Assembly: GCF_022811845.1 (NCBI RefSeq)
Contig: NZ_CP064266.1
Span: 3,596,001-3,660,000 of the forward strand
Length of the DNA: 64,000 bases
DNA from: Bacillus pseudomycoides
Lineage (GTDB): Bacteria > Bacillota > Bacilli > Bacillales > Bacillaceae_G
Direction of reading: 5' to 3'
Of this stretch, positions 24,223 to 32,888 are shown piece after piece (position 1 is the first letter of the stretch; every line of letters starts with the position of its first letter). The notes beneath the pieces are model-generated. The model had not been told where the DNA came from. It saw only the letters and a list, made by a program, of their open reading frames with translations, and ran no database searches. A program made the translations under genes and the position numbers.

Positions 24223-25662
24223 ATGGAATTAGTAATTATTTTATTGGCTCTTTGCATGTTGATGTTTGTTGCGTATCGTGGCTTTTCAGTTATATTATTT
24301 GCCCCAATTTGTGCGCTATTTGCGGTTTTATTAACAGAACCAAGTCATGTATTACCTTTTTTCTCTAATATCTTTATGGAAAAAATGGTTGGATTTATTA
24401 AATTATATTTTCCTGTATTCTTACTCGGAGCAATTTTCGGTAAGGTAGTAGAAATGTCAGGGATTGCGGAGTCTATTGCAAAAACAATTATTCAGCTAGT
24501 TGGTGTCAAACGTTCCATGCTAGCAATAGTCCTAATGGGAGCTATATTAACGTATAGTGGTGTGAGCTTGTTTGTAGTTGCTTTTGCGGTATATCCATTT
24601 GCAGCTAATTTATTTCGAGAGGCTAATATTCCAAAACGATTAATTCCAGGAACGATTGCTCTTGGAGCGATTACGTTTACAATGGATGCTCTTCCAGGGA
24701 CACCACAAATTCAAAATGTCATCCCAACGACATTTTTCAAAACAGACATTTATGCAGCACCATTTCTTGGAATTATAGGGGCAATCTTTGTATTCCTTGT
24801 TGGTATGTTATATTTAGAAAGAAGACGAAAAAAAGCCGAAGAAAGCGGCGAAGGGTATTATGGGTTTGAAAAAGAGAATCCTGAAATGGCAGCTACAACT
24901 GAAACAGAACAAAATATAAAACCAGCTATTTATGCATCTGAAATTACACCACTTCGTCAAGTGCTGGCCTTCGTACCGCTTATTTTAGTAGGGGTCATGA
25001 ATAAAGTTTTTACAGTGTTGATTCCAACATGGTATCCAAAGGGTTTTGATTTTTCCTCAATTGGATTAAAGATGTTTGGTAAAGTAGAACTTTCTGGTGT
25101 GCTAGGCGTATGGTCTGTGGAACTGGCACTTTTAATCGGAATTATTACAACGATAATTTTAAATTGGAAACGCTTAGTTATAGGATTTCAAGCTGGCTTA
25201 AATGCAAGTATTGGTGGTGCATTGCTTGCTGCTATGAATACGGGAGCAGAATATGGATTTGGAGGGATTATAGCAGCATTACCTGGTTTTGGTGTCATTC
25301 GAGATAGTATTTCTACAACGTTCACCAATCCGCTTGTAAATGGCGCAGTGACTACAAACGTCCTTGCCGGGATTACTGGATCAGCATCAGGAGGCATGGG
25401 AATCGCTTTAAGTGCGATGTCAGAGAAATATATTGCGGCAGCCGAACAATATAATATCCCATTTGAGGTCATGCATAGAGTTATTTCAATGGCATCAGGA
25501 GGCATGGATACATTACCGCATAATGGTGCCGTTATCACATTGTTGGCAGTAACTGGATTAACACATAAACAATCATATCGTGATATTTTTGCAATTACGA
25601 TTATTAAAACATTGGCTGTTTTTGTGGTAATTGGTGTTTATAGTTTAACTGGAATTGTATAG
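24223..25662 (+). CDS. GntP-family carboxylate/gluconate permease
   Basis: This 479-residue membrane protein has about 12-13 TM segments. It resembles GntP-type transporters: GVSLFVVAFAVYPFAANLFR, ALGAITFTMDALPGTPQIQN, GFGGIIAALPGFGVIRDSIS and SGGMDTLPHNGAVITLLAVT. ATG start with AGGAGGGCAGG upstream, 44 bp after the dehydrogenase, so the two form an operon. Substrate is not readable from sequence; gluconate, hydroxybutyrate or similar organic acids are typical. Ends in a strong terminator (25694-25730). Confidence 0.9.
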   Translation: MELVIILLALCMLMFVAYRGFSVILFAPICALFAVLLTEPSHVLPFFSNIFMEKMVGFIKLYFPVFLLGAIFGKVVEMSGIAESIAKTIIQLVGVKRSMLAIVLMGAILTYSGVSLFVVAFAVYPFAANLFREANIPKRLIPGTIALGAITFTMDALPGTPQIQNVIPTTFFKTDIYAAPFLGIIGAIFVFLVGMLYLERRRKKAEESGEGYYGFEKENPEMAATTETEQNIKPAIYASEITPLRQVLAFVPLILVGVMNKVFTVLIPTWYPKGFDFSSIGLKMFGKVELSGVLGVWSVELALLIGIITTIILNWKRLVIGFQAGLNASIGGALLAAMNTGAEYGFGGIIAALPGFGVIRDSISTTFTNPLVNGAVTTNVLAGITGSASGGMGIALSAMSEKYIAAAEQYNIPFEVMHRVISMASGGMDTLPHNGAVITLLAVTGLTHKQSYRDIFAITIIKTLAVFVVIGVYSLTGIV

Positions 25663-25693
25663 GAAGACATGAAGTAAGACTAAATTAAGATAT

Positions 25694-25730
25694 AAAAAGG
25701 ATATTTGTTTGTTTAACAAATATCCTTTTT
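25694..25730 (+). terminator. Terminator of the dehydrogenase-permease operon
   Basis: AAAAAGGATATTTGTT (25694-25709) with AACAAATATCCTTTTT (25715-25730), a 16-bp perfect stem. Confidence 0.9.
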
Positions 25731-25803
25731 ATTATGTTAAAATTACACAGTAAAATAGTTTCGCATAAATTTGAAATGAGAAAATGAAGGGGAGACTGGT
25801 AGG

Positions 25804-26493
25804 ATGAAAATGATTGGTCTTATTGGTGGAATGAGTTGGGAGTCTTCTTCTGAATATTATCGCATTATTAATGAAGAAGTAAAAAAGAGATTAGGAAGAT
25901 TACATTCAGCGAAATGTCTTTTGTATAGTGTTGACTTTGAAGAAATTGAAAAATTCCAATCTGAAGGTGATTGGGGAAAAGCGGGGAACGTATTAGGAGA
26001 AGCTGCATATTCTCTTGAGAAAGCTGGCGCAGACTTCATTGTTATTTGTACGAATACAATGCATAAAGTCATTAGTAATATTAAAGATAAGGTGAGTATT
26101 CCTATTTTACATATTGCGGATGCAACAGCTATGGAAATAAAAAAACAAGGGATTAGAACAATTGGTTTGCTTGGAACAAAATATACGATGGAACAAGATT
26201 TTTACAAGTCACGTATAGAGGAGAATGGAATAGAAGTAATTGTTCCAAATGAAACTGATAGGGAAATAGTAAATAGAATCATATATAACGAGTTATGTTT
26301 GGGAAAGGTTAATCAAACGTCAAGAGATGTCTATAAAGAAATAATAAATCGTTTCGTACAAAATGGGGCAGAAGGAATTATATTAGGGTGTACGGAAATA
26401 GGGCTATTAATAAAACAAGAAGATTCTCAAGTTCCAGTATTCGATACGACTATCATACATGCGGTTGCAGCTGTAAATACAGCTTTAGATTGA
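25804..26493 (+). CDS. Aspartate/glutamate racemase family protein
   Basis: This 229-residue enzyme starts at ATG behind AGGGGAG. It has the family N-terminus IGLIGGMSWESSSEYYRIIN, first catalytic Cys in FIVICTNTMHKV, and second Cys in GIILGCTEIGLL. These two Cys residues interconvert L- and D-aspartate (or glutamate) without cofactor. Length is standard. Single gene upstream of trmO; the D-amino acid may feed cell wall or spore metabolism. Confidence 0.92.
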   Translation: MKMIGLIGGMSWESSSEYYRIINEEVKKRLGRLHSAKCLLYSVDFEEIEKFQSEGDWGKAGNVLGEAAYSLEKAGADFIVICTNTMHKVISNIKDKVSIPILHIADATAMEIKKQGIRTIGLLGTKYTMEQDFYKSRIEENGIEVIVPNETDREIVNRIIYNELCLGKVNQTSRDVYKEIINRFVQNGAEGIILGCTEIGLLIKQEDSQVPVFDTTIIHAVAAVNTALD

Positions 26494-26597
26494 TAACAAC
26501 TATAATATTATTATGTAAACAGATTGTCGGTATTATTGATGGAAAACATTCAGAAAATATTTTATAATGAAAGTGGTTACAAAAAGGGGGAGTATGG

Positions 26598-27071
26598 ATG
26601 TTTTCACTTCAGCCAATTGCTTTTGTACATAATGAAAGAAAAATGATAATGGATGATGAATGGGGAGATGTACAATCTCTTATTACGTTAACGGATGCAT
26701 ATGCAGAAGAGAGTATACAAGGAATTGAAAGTTTTTCGCATATTGAAGTAATCTTTTATTTTCATAAAGTGACAGATGAACAGATTCAATATTCGGCTAG
26801 ACATCCACGAAATAATAAGGAATATCCGAAAGTAGGTATTTTTGCACAGCGAGGGAAAAATCGTCCAAATCGATTGGGAGCGACAATTGCAAAAGTTGTA
26901 AGGCGAGATGGGAAATCAATTGTAGTTGAAGGATTAGATGCAATTGATGGCACACCTATATTAGATATAAAACCTGTTATGAGAGAGTTTGTACCGAATG
27001 ATGGAATTACACAACCCGAATGGGCAACGGATCTTATGAAAGAGTATTGGAAAGGGAGCGGAACAAAATGA
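26598..27071 (+). CDS. trmO: tRNA (N6-threonylcarbamoyladenosine37-N6)-methyltransferase TrmO
   Basis: A 157-residue protein with the TrmO/TsaA fold: N-terminal LQPIAFVHNERK, IESFSHIEVIFYFH, YPKVGIFAQRGKNRPNRLGA (SAM site region) and VEGLDAIDGTPILDIKPVM. It methylates t6A37 in tRNA-Thr (GGU) using SAM. ATG start behind AAGGGGGAG. Its stop overlaps the ATG of the acetyltransferase gene (ATGA), so both are co-translated. Confidence 0.9.
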   Translation: MFSLQPIAFVHNERKMIMDDEWGDVQSLITLTDAYAEESIQGIESFSHIEVIFYFHKVTDEQIQYSARHPRNNKEYPKVGIFAQRGKNRPNRLGATIAKVVRRDGKSIVVEGLDAIDGTPILDIKPVMREFVPNDGITQPEWATDLMKEYWKGSGTK

Positions 27072-27508
27072 AAATATATGAAGCAACAATTACAGATTTA
27101 GATGGATTAGTGGTTGTATTTAATAATTATCGCATGTTTTATAGACAGGAATCGAATGTAGAAGAAGCAAAAATGTTTTTGCGTAATCGTATAGAAAGAA
27201 AAGAATCTATTATTTTTGTAGCAGTAGAGGATGGCCAATACCTTGGATTTACCCAATTGTACCCTTCTTTTTCATCTATTTCTATGAAAGAGTTATGGAT
27301 ATTAAATGATCTTTTTGTTCAAGAAGGTAAACGCGGAGCTGGCATTGGAAAAAAATTATTAGAAGCAGCTAGAACTTTCGCATTAGAGAACGGTGCGAAA
27401 GGGGTAAAACTGCAAACAGAAATAGATAATATATCGGCGCAACGATTATATGCTGAAAATGGTTATTTGAGGGATAATCGTTATTTTCATTATGAACTAA
27501 CTTTTTAA
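27068..27508 (+). CDS. GNAT-family N-acetyltransferase
   Basis: This 146-residue acetyltransferase starts at ATG 27068, overlapping the trmO stop by 4 bp. It shows LWILNDLFVQEGKRGAGIGK (acetyl-CoA pyrophosphate loop motif A, RGAGIG), LLEAARTFALENGAKGVKLQ and the C-terminal NISAQRLYAENGYLRDN. These are diagnostic of GNAT enzymes; the acceptor (amine of a metabolite, drug or protein) is unknown. A start at 27020 would run through trmO and is unlikely. Confidence 0.9.
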   Translation: MKIYEATITDLDGLVVVFNNYRMFYRQESNVEEAKMFLRNRIERKESIIFVAVEDGQYLGFTQLYPSFSSISMKELWILNDLFVQEGKRGAGIGKKLLEAARTFALENGAKGVKLQTEIDNISAQRLYAENGYLRDNRYFHYELTF

Positions 27509-27821
27509 ATTCAGCAAAGTATCAATATATATAAATACGAAGTGAAAAATGACATAAAACCTTTCTTTTTAGGTGGGAGAGAGGGTCCGGCCATGCATAG
27601 AAGCGGTCAGGGCCTTTTTCTGCCTCATGTCAAGCTAAAACAAAGAGAGAAAACGTGCAGATCACCGTTTGTTCTTCATAGCAGTGACTTATATGCCGGA
27701 AAATCAAATGGAATATATACAGATAAAGATACAAACCGAACTCTATCATTCTACATATATTACTCTTGTATAAGGTAACTTATCTGTTCTTATAACGTAT
27801 ATATGATAGGGGGAAGTTGTT
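27509..27821 (+). other. Intergenic region with a GC-rich hairpin
   Basis: A local GC island around 27585-27618 contains GGTCCGGCC and GGTCAGGGCC followed by TTTTT, in a region otherwise very AT-rich. It may be a long-loop terminator for the trmO-acetyltransferase pair or part of a small RNA. A 78-codon frame across it (27542-27778) has no ribosome binding site and an unconvincing composition. Confidence 0.35.
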
Positions 27822-28061
27822 TTGCCACAGATTCCATACCCGAATCTGCATCTTGTGGCACATTGTGGGGAAGTACGTCAAGTAACTTGTGGTAAGCAGG
27901 TCCAATTGATTGATTTCTATATGAGTCCTGGAAACCTATATTTGTTTTATGCTGAAACGGGTGAGATTTTAGGAGTGTATTCATGTGAATCATTTGGTTT
28001 CATTCCAGTTATTGTACCAGTTCCTATGAATACAACGTACAATATCATTTGTGATTGCTAG
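27822..28061 (+). CDS. Small cysteine-containing protein of unknown function
   Basis: A 79-residue frame starts at TTG behind AGGGGGAAG (27809-27817). It has Cys residues in VAHCGEVRQVTCGKQV, SCESFG and at the end (NIICDC), and a proline-rich stretch PVIVPVPMNTTY. Beta-rich composition and the CDC ending recall small spore-coat-like proteins, but I do not recognise a family. Strong own ribosome binding site and terminator indicate a real monocistronic gene. Confidence 0.6.
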   Translation: MPQIPYPNLHLVAHCGEVRQVTCGKQVQLIDFYMSPGNLYLFYAETGEILGVYSCESFGFIPVIVPVPMNTTYNIICDC

Positions 28062-28081
28062 TAGATTTGTATATAAAAAAT

Positions 28082-28126
28082 AAAAAGCCTATTATATTAA
28101 GCTTAATTAATATAATAGGCTTTTTT
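28082..28126. terminator. Strong bidirectional terminator
   Basis: A 19-bp stem AAAAGCCTATTATATTAA / TTAATATAATAGGCTTTT with flanking A and T runs, between convergent genes. Confidence 0.9.
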
Positions 28127-28157
28127 CGTAGTATTAATTTGAGAATAAGGTATTTTT

Positions 28158-28697
28158 TTAAAGCTGTATTGTATTTTGTTTCAGGATCCAGTTTACAGCA
28201 TTTGAAAAGTTTTCTGCAATATAATCTGGTTCAATATCAGCCCATTTATCGCGATATGTGTGTAAAGCATCATATCCAGCTCCGGTTTGAACTAAGATCG
28301 TTGTTGCATGAACATTTGCGCCAGCAACGATATCAGTCCAGCGATCACCGATGACAATACATTTTGTTAAATCTAGTTCATGTTTCTTTGCTGCTTGTAG
28401 AAGCATACCTGTACTTGGTTTTCGGCATTTACATCCATCTTCATGTCTGTGAGGACAAAGATAGATATCGTCAAAACCGAATTCTTCCAATTCTTGAATG
28501 AAATCATCTATAGTTGCTTTCCCATCAGCAATACCAGGCTGATTTGTAAAGGAAAATAGTTTTATATTTTGTTCTTTTAATGCGCGTAAAGCGTCTTGTG
28601 TAAATGGAAATAAGATGAATTCACCAGGGTAATGTACAGTGGTGTCTCCTCCAATTGTTCCATCACGATCGATAAATATTGCTTGAATGTTTGTCAT
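28158..28697 (-). CDS. HAD-IIIA family phosphatase (GmhB/histidinol-phosphatase-like)
   Basis: A 179-residue HAD enzyme has motif I FIDRDGTIGG (D.DGT), motif II SFTNQPGI, and the zinc-binding loop CPHRHEDGCKCRKPSTGML typical of GmhB/HisB-N phosphatases. Motif IV is VIGDRWTDIVAG. Such enzymes dephosphorylate heptose-bisphosphate or histidinol phosphate; no LPS heptose pathway is expected here, so the substrate is open. ATG start with GGGACTA spacing is weak. The neighbouring acetyltransferase is 27 bp upstream in the same operon. Confidence 0.85.
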   Translation of the reverse strand: MTNIQAIFIDRDGTIGGDTTVHYPGEFILFPFTQDALRALKEQNIKLFSFTNQPGIADGKATIDDFIQELEEFGFDDIYLCPHRHEDGCKCRKPSTGMLLQAAKKHELDLTKCIVIGDRWTDIVAGANVHATTILVQTGAGYDALHTYRDKWADIEPDYIAENFSNAVNWILKQNTIQL

Positions 28698-28724
28698 AAT
28701 AATTAGTCCCTTCCACTTAATGGA

Positions 28725-29156
28725 TTAAAAATGTTTAACAAATCGATATCCATTTACTTCGTATCCTAATTTTTTATAGAATGGATGAGCTTCTTTTCTT
28801 TTTGTACCACTCACAAGCCATGTTCCAATACAGTTATGCTTTTTTGCTAATTGTTCTGCATAATCCATTAAAATTTGGCCAACTCCTTTTCGGCGTGCTG
28901 TTGAGTCAACGCTAATAATGGATATCTCCCCATATCGTGTTACATCTTCTAAATTCTCTCGTATGCGAAATCCGAGGAATCCGAATATCACATTATCTTC
29001 TTCGTAAACATATAGGAAATCAAACGGGCTCATTTCAACAAATTGTAAGCGATTTTGCATGTCTGTATGAGTAATATCAGAGCCTTTTAATTCTTTTGTT
29101 AGTAAACAAAGTGCTTCTATATCGTTCGCAGTCGCTTTTCGAATGTGAGATTTCAT
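28725..29156 (-). CDS. GNAT-family N-acetyltransferase
   Basis: A 143-residue GNAT protein: ISIISVDSTARRKGVGQILM contains the acetyl-CoA motif RRKGVG, followed by YAEQLAKKHNCIGTWLVSGT and HPFYKKLGYEVNGYRFVKHF, the usual C-terminal signature. ATG start. First gene of a two-gene minus-strand operon with the HAD-IIIA phosphatase. Acceptor unknown. Confidence 0.88.
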   Translation of the reverse strand: MKSHIRKATANDIEALCLLTKELKGSDITHTDMQNRLQFVEMSPFDFLYVYEEDNVIFGFLGFRIRENLEDVTRYGEISIISVDSTARRKGVGQILMDYAEQLAKKHNCIGTWLVSGTKRKEAHPFYKKLGYEVNGYRFVKHF

Positions 29157-29339
29157 ACTCTCAACTCCATCTATAAATGTAGATTAATAACTCCAAATGT
29201 TAAATATTCTGTCCGAAATCGTTTTTTCCTGCTACTGATATTAATATTTAATATATGGGATATGCAGAATGATATTTTAAAAGGAAATATGTTATGATTT
29301 CCCTGGGTGTTATTGTAAATAGAAAAGAGGGGAAACCAT

Positions 29340-30065
29340 TTGTTACAAGTCAATATTCGTTCAGCAGGTTATGAAACAGGAGAAAAAACAATCCATGATA
29401 TAGCATTTTCAATTAAAAAAGGGGAATTAGTTGCTCTCATTGGTGCAAATGGCGCTGGGAAAAGTACGACAATTAAGTCAATGCTTGGCTTGCTTGCAAA
29501 TATGGATGGTGAAATTTCATTTGGTGAAAAAGAGAATCCGTATGCATATGTACCAGAGCATCCAACATATTATGATTATTTAACACTATGGGAACATATT
29601 GAATTGTTAATGGCAGCACGTGGGTGTGAAGCAGGGAGCTGGGAGGAACATGCACAGGAGTTTTTACATACATTTCGAATGGAGAAGCATAAACACGAAT
29701 ACTTATCGAAGTTTTCAAAAGGTATGAAACAAAAATCGATGTTGATTTTGGCGTTTTTAACGGAACCAGACTTTTATATTATTGATGAACCTTTTATTGG
29801 ATTAGATCCAGTAGCAACACGAGAATTCTTAGATTTTTTATTTAAAGAGAAAGAGCGTGGAGCAGGTATTTTACTTTGTACGCACGTATTGGATACAGCC
29901 GAAAGAATATGTGAACGATTTTTATTGATCTCACAAGGTACATTATTAGCAAATGGCAATCTACAAACGATTCAATCACTAGCAGAAATGCCCGAAAGTC
30001 CATTATTAGATTGTTTTGATGCAATCGTAAGGCGGGAACAACATGATGAAACAACAATTTTATAA
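29340..30065 (+). CDS. ABC transporter ATP-binding protein, EcsA-like
   Basis: A 241-residue ATPase starts at TTG 9 bp after AGAGGGG. Walker A is ALIGANGAGKSTTIKSM, the signature KFSKGMKQKSMLI, Walker B FYIIDEPFIGLDPVA, and the H-loop LCTHVLDTAE. It overlaps the permease gene by 23 bp, so the two are translationally coupled. The pair resembles EcsAB, an exporter-type ABC system linked in B. subtilis to secretion and regulated intramembrane proteolysis; a true ecsA may exist elsewhere, so this could be a paralogue. Confidence 0.88.
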   Translation: MLQVNIRSAGYETGEKTIHDIAFSIKKGELVALIGANGAGKSTTIKSMLGLLANMDGEISFGEKENPYAYVPEHPTYYDYLTLWEHIELLMAARGCEAGSWEEHAQEFLHTFRMEKHKHEYLSKFSKGMKQKSMLILAFLTEPDFYIIDEPFIGLDPVATREFLDFLFKEKERGAGILLCTHVLDTAERICERFLLISQGTLLANGNLQTIQSLAEMPESPLLDCFDAIVRREQHDETTIL

Positions 30066-31239
30066 AAGATTACGTCATGAATTGCAGAGGAAATGGAAAT
30101 CGATTCGTTCTGTTGCTGATTGGACGGTAGCATTATATTTTATCGTTCCAGCACTTATATTTAGCGGGCTTTATTATCGTTCGTTATGGACAAGAGAATT
30201 ATCTGCGGAAGAACCGGTTTATTTTTTATTAGGCTTGTTTGTATTTTCCTTTGTTACATATTCAAGAGGGATGCGTTCGTTTTTTGAGCAAGCAGATAGC
30301 CTGTTTTTAATTCAACATCCAGTTCATATGAAAAAATTAATGAAATATGGCATGGTATACACATGTATTCGAATAAGTATAACAAATATCATTGTAACGC
30401 TCATTATGTTACCTATATTGGTTAAGAGTACGGGGGCTTCTCTTTTACAAGTCGTATTATTTTGGCTGTCCTTTACCGTTTTTCGGTGTGTGTTATCACT
30501 ATTGGTAAGGTATATAGATGGGCGTGGAGGGAAGCGCTGGGTATTATGGATTGTAAAGAGTATTGTATTTTTTATGAGTTTTATTTGCTTGGGAAGTGGT
30601 GTGTTTTTAGAGTTTCAACATCCAGTATATGCAATGCTATTTATCATTGTATTGATTGGAATTAGTTTGATATTGATAAAACAAAAAATGAACTATCAAC
30701 CTTTCTTTTTTAAGGAAGTTGAAAAAGAAAAGGAAGAGGGTATGCGCTGGACGATGGAAATTATGCACTTCAGTGGTCAAACTACGAAGCCAAGTAATAA
30801 TTCAAGGCCATGGTTGTTTCCACGCTCGAAACATATACTGGGAAAAAAATCTGATTCGCGTATTATTGAATCATTTTTAAAGGAGTATTTTCGATCAGGT
30901 ACTTCTTTAAGTTTTTATATTAAAATTATCTTTATGAGTGCAACATCTATAAAAGTAACACCATGGTGGATTGCGCTTATTATTATCGTATTTTCCTGTG
31001 TTGCAATTGCACGTTATTCTGGTGATCAATGGAATGAGTTTGCAAAGAAAATGTTTCTCCAATTGTATTGTAAGCAAGGGAAGTTATTATGGTTAAAAGG
31101 AAGAGCAACGATGTGCTTGTTTATTCCGGCTATTTTAATCTATGGAACGGTTCTGCTTGCACAGTTTTATTTATTACCAGCCATTATCATTGGTATCCTA
31201 TTATTAATAGTAACAGGATGGATCGTATTTTTGCCATAG
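30043..31239 (+). CDS. ABC transporter permease, EcsB-like
   Basis: A 398-residue membrane protein with about eight to ten TM segments and a charged central loop (EVEKEKEEGMRW). It aligns in layout with EcsB: LYFIVPALIFSGLYYRSLWT, SFVTYSRGMRSFFEQADSLF and LIQHPVHMKKLMKYGM. ATG start with AAGGCGGGAA upstream, inside the end of the ATPase gene. It forms the transport channel for the ATPase. Confidence 0.85.
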   Translation: MMKQQFYKRLRHELQRKWKSIRSVADWTVALYFIVPALIFSGLYYRSLWTRELSAEEPVYFLLGLFVFSFVTYSRGMRSFFEQADSLFLIQHPVHMKKLMKYGMVYTCIRISITNIIVTLIMLPILVKSTGASLLQVVLFWLSFTVFRCVLSLLVRYIDGRGGKRWVLWIVKSIVFFMSFICLGSGVFLEFQHPVYAMLFIIVLIGISLILIKQKMNYQPFFFKEVEKEKEEGMRWTMEIMHFSGQTTKPSNNSRPWLFPRSKHILGKKSDSRIIESFLKEYFRSGTSLSFYIKIIFMSATSIKVTPWWIALIIIVFSCVAIARYSGDQWNEFAKKMFLQLYCKQGKLLWLKGRATMCLFIPAILIYGTVLLAQFYLLPAIIIGILLLIVTGWIVFLP

Positions 31240-31263
31240 AAAAAGAGACGGTATGGCTCTTTT

Positions 31264-31341
31264 TTAGTCTGTAATGGACTGGTAAATAAAATATAAAAGA
31301 ACAAAAATGCTTACGACGGAGTACATGACATCTAGAGTCAT
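31264..31341 (-). CDS. 25-residue single-span membrane peptide
   Basis: On the minus strand GAGGAGGG lies 6 bp before an ATG (31339-31341) opening MTLDVMYSVVSIFVLLYFIY then QSITD and TAA (31264-31266). Residues 5-20 form one hydrophobic span with a polar, acidic N-terminus and C-terminus. The strong Shine-Dalgarno argues for translation. It is antisense-convergent to the EcsB-like gene, 24 bp after its stop. It is too short for routine gene callers. Function unknown. Confidence 0.55.
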   Translation of the reverse strand: MTLDVMYSVVSIFVLLYFIYQSITD

Positions 31342-31520
31342 TAAAAACCCTCCTCACTATTGTTATACTTTTATTATATGAAATCTTACTATTTCATATT
31401 CAAATGAAAAAAATATGAAAGTTAATAAATTTGTAAAGTGCAAAAATTAGCATCATTTTGTATAATGGAAGAAACAACCGTTATAAAAATATAAGTAGTG
31501 AAAGAGGAGGGAATAAAAAA

Positions 31521-32096
31521 ATGCCAAATTGGTTTAGAAAGACGTTAGTCGCATTAATTACTGTATTTACATTTGGCTTAGTGACGCCTCCTTCTATTTT
31601 GCTTGATAATGCAAAAGCGGACAAGCCTACAAGGCAACAAAATTTGGAGCAGCCGTCCTATACATATGAAGAAGATCGTGAGAGGTTAACTGCCGATACT
31701 TTTATCACCTATGCAATGCAAGAGGCTGAAAAACAATCTATGCAAAAGTTCGGTTCTAAAATTGGACCTGTGATTGAAGACGAATTTAAAGATATTATTT
31801 TACCTAAAATTGAAGAGGCAATTGCGGAACTTACAAAAGAAGTACCTGAGGAGTCATTGCAATCATTGGCAATTTCACAGAAACCAGCAGGTGGAAATAA
31901 TGAAAAGATTTTTCATGTATATGATACGAAAACAGGCAACGATTTACTGCGTTTTCATGTAAGACGTGATCATCCACCGCAAGATGGATACTATTTTAAT
32001 TTCCATTACCATCGCTTTGATGATGGTTATACAGCGCATTATGAGCTAGGAGATATTTATTGGAATACGAATATGCCGCCGAAATGGCTATCTTAA
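31521..32096 (+). CDS. ypjP: YpjP-family protein
   Basis: A 191-residue protein; start ATG 31521 was chosen because GAGGAGGG is 8 bp upstream (longer in-frame GTG or TTG starts lack a site). An N-terminal signal/anchor (residues 3-30, FRKTLVALITVFTFGLVTPP) is followed by FITYAMQEAEKQSMQKFGSK and the conserved C-terminus HYHRFDDGYTAHYELGDIYW NTNMPPKW. This matches YpjP, an uncharacterised envelope-associated protein found next to thymidylate synthase in Bacillus; thyA is 3 kb downstream here. Confidence 0.85.
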   Translation: MPNWFRKTLVALITVFTFGLVTPPSILLDNAKADKPTRQQNLEQPSYTYEEDRERLTADTFITYAMQEAEKQSMQKFGSKIGPVIEDEFKDIILPKIEEAIAELTKEVPEESLQSLAISQKPAGGNNEKIFHVYDTKTGNDLLRFHVRRDHPPQDGYYFNFHYHRFDDGYTAHYELGDIYWNTNMPPKWLS

Positions 32097-32098
32097 TG

Positions 32099-32133
32099 AA
32101 AAAGAACAAGGGGGATGACCTTGTTCTTTTTTT
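32099..32133 (+). terminator. Terminator after ypjP
   Basis: AAAAAGAACAAGG (32099-32111) with CCTTGTTCTTTTTTT (32119-32133). Confidence 0.85.
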
Positions 32134-32231
32134 GTTCTTATAGATGTGAAAATTAAAGGTGATGGAGGTCTTAACAGCGAATAAAATATGTTTAGATTTG
32201 TTTAAAAAAAGAGGATAAGGGAGTATTCATT

Positions 32232-32864
32232 ATGTTGAAATATATTGTGTTTGATTTTGATGGTACATTAGTAGATTCACAAGACATATTTGTTCCTATT
32301 TATAATCAACTTGCCGAGAATCATGGATATAAAACAATAAGAGAAGAAGACATTGAACCTTTGCGAAAATTATCTATTTCTGAAAGGTGTAAGCAGCTCC
32401 ATGTACCACTGTATAAATTGCCTATATTAGCAGTAGAGTTTTATAAACTATACCAGCCAGCTATTAAAGATTTAGTCTTATTTCATGGCATGAAGGAAGT
32501 GTTAGATGAATTACATGGAAAAGGTTATGAAATAGCAATTATATCATCCAACTCAGAGGAACACATTAAAGCGTTTTTACATAATAATCAAATAGAAGAT
32601 ATTCAAGATGTTTTTTGTTCGAAAAATCTGTTTGGTAAAGACAAAATAATTAAGAAATTTTTAAAGGCAAAAAAAATAACAGAAAAAGATATGGTGTATG
32701 TTGGTGATGAACAGAGAGATATCGTTGCTTGTAAAAAGGTCGGTGTGAATGTCATATGGGTTGAATGGGGATATGATGTGATGGAAACCGTAAAAGAAGA
32801 TTCTCCAAATTATATGGTAAATACACCGAATGAGATTTTACATATCGTGGAGTCTATTCGCTGA
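32232..32864 (+). CDS. HAD-superfamily hydrolase, phosphoglycolate-phosphatase-like
   Basis: A 210-residue protein starts at ATG behind AAGGGAG. Motif I is YIVFDFDGTLVDSQD, motif II IAIISSNSE, the motif III Lys lies around FGKDKIIKKF, and motif IV is VYVGDEQRDIVACKK. The helical cap (residues about 20-80) is consistent with the PGP/Gph subgroup. It is not closely similar to the other HAD at 21360. Stand-alone; substrate unknown. Confidence 0.88.
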   Translation: MLKYIVFDFDGTLVDSQDIFVPIYNQLAENHGYKTIREEDIEPLRKLSISERCKQLHVPLYKLPILAVEFYKLYQPAIKDLVLFHGMKEVLDELHGKGYEIAIISSNSEEHIKAFLHNNQIEDIQDVFCSKNLFGKDKIIKKFLKAKKITEKDMVYVGDEQRDIVACKKVGVNVIWVEWGYDVMETVKEDSPNYMVNTPNEILHIVESIR

Positions 32865-32888
32865 AATGACAGAAGGGAAGAGAAGAGG

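Noticed and set aside
27542..27778. 78-codon plus-strand frame
   Set aside because: No Shine-Dalgarno, odd composition, and it covers a GC-rich hairpin that looks non-coding.
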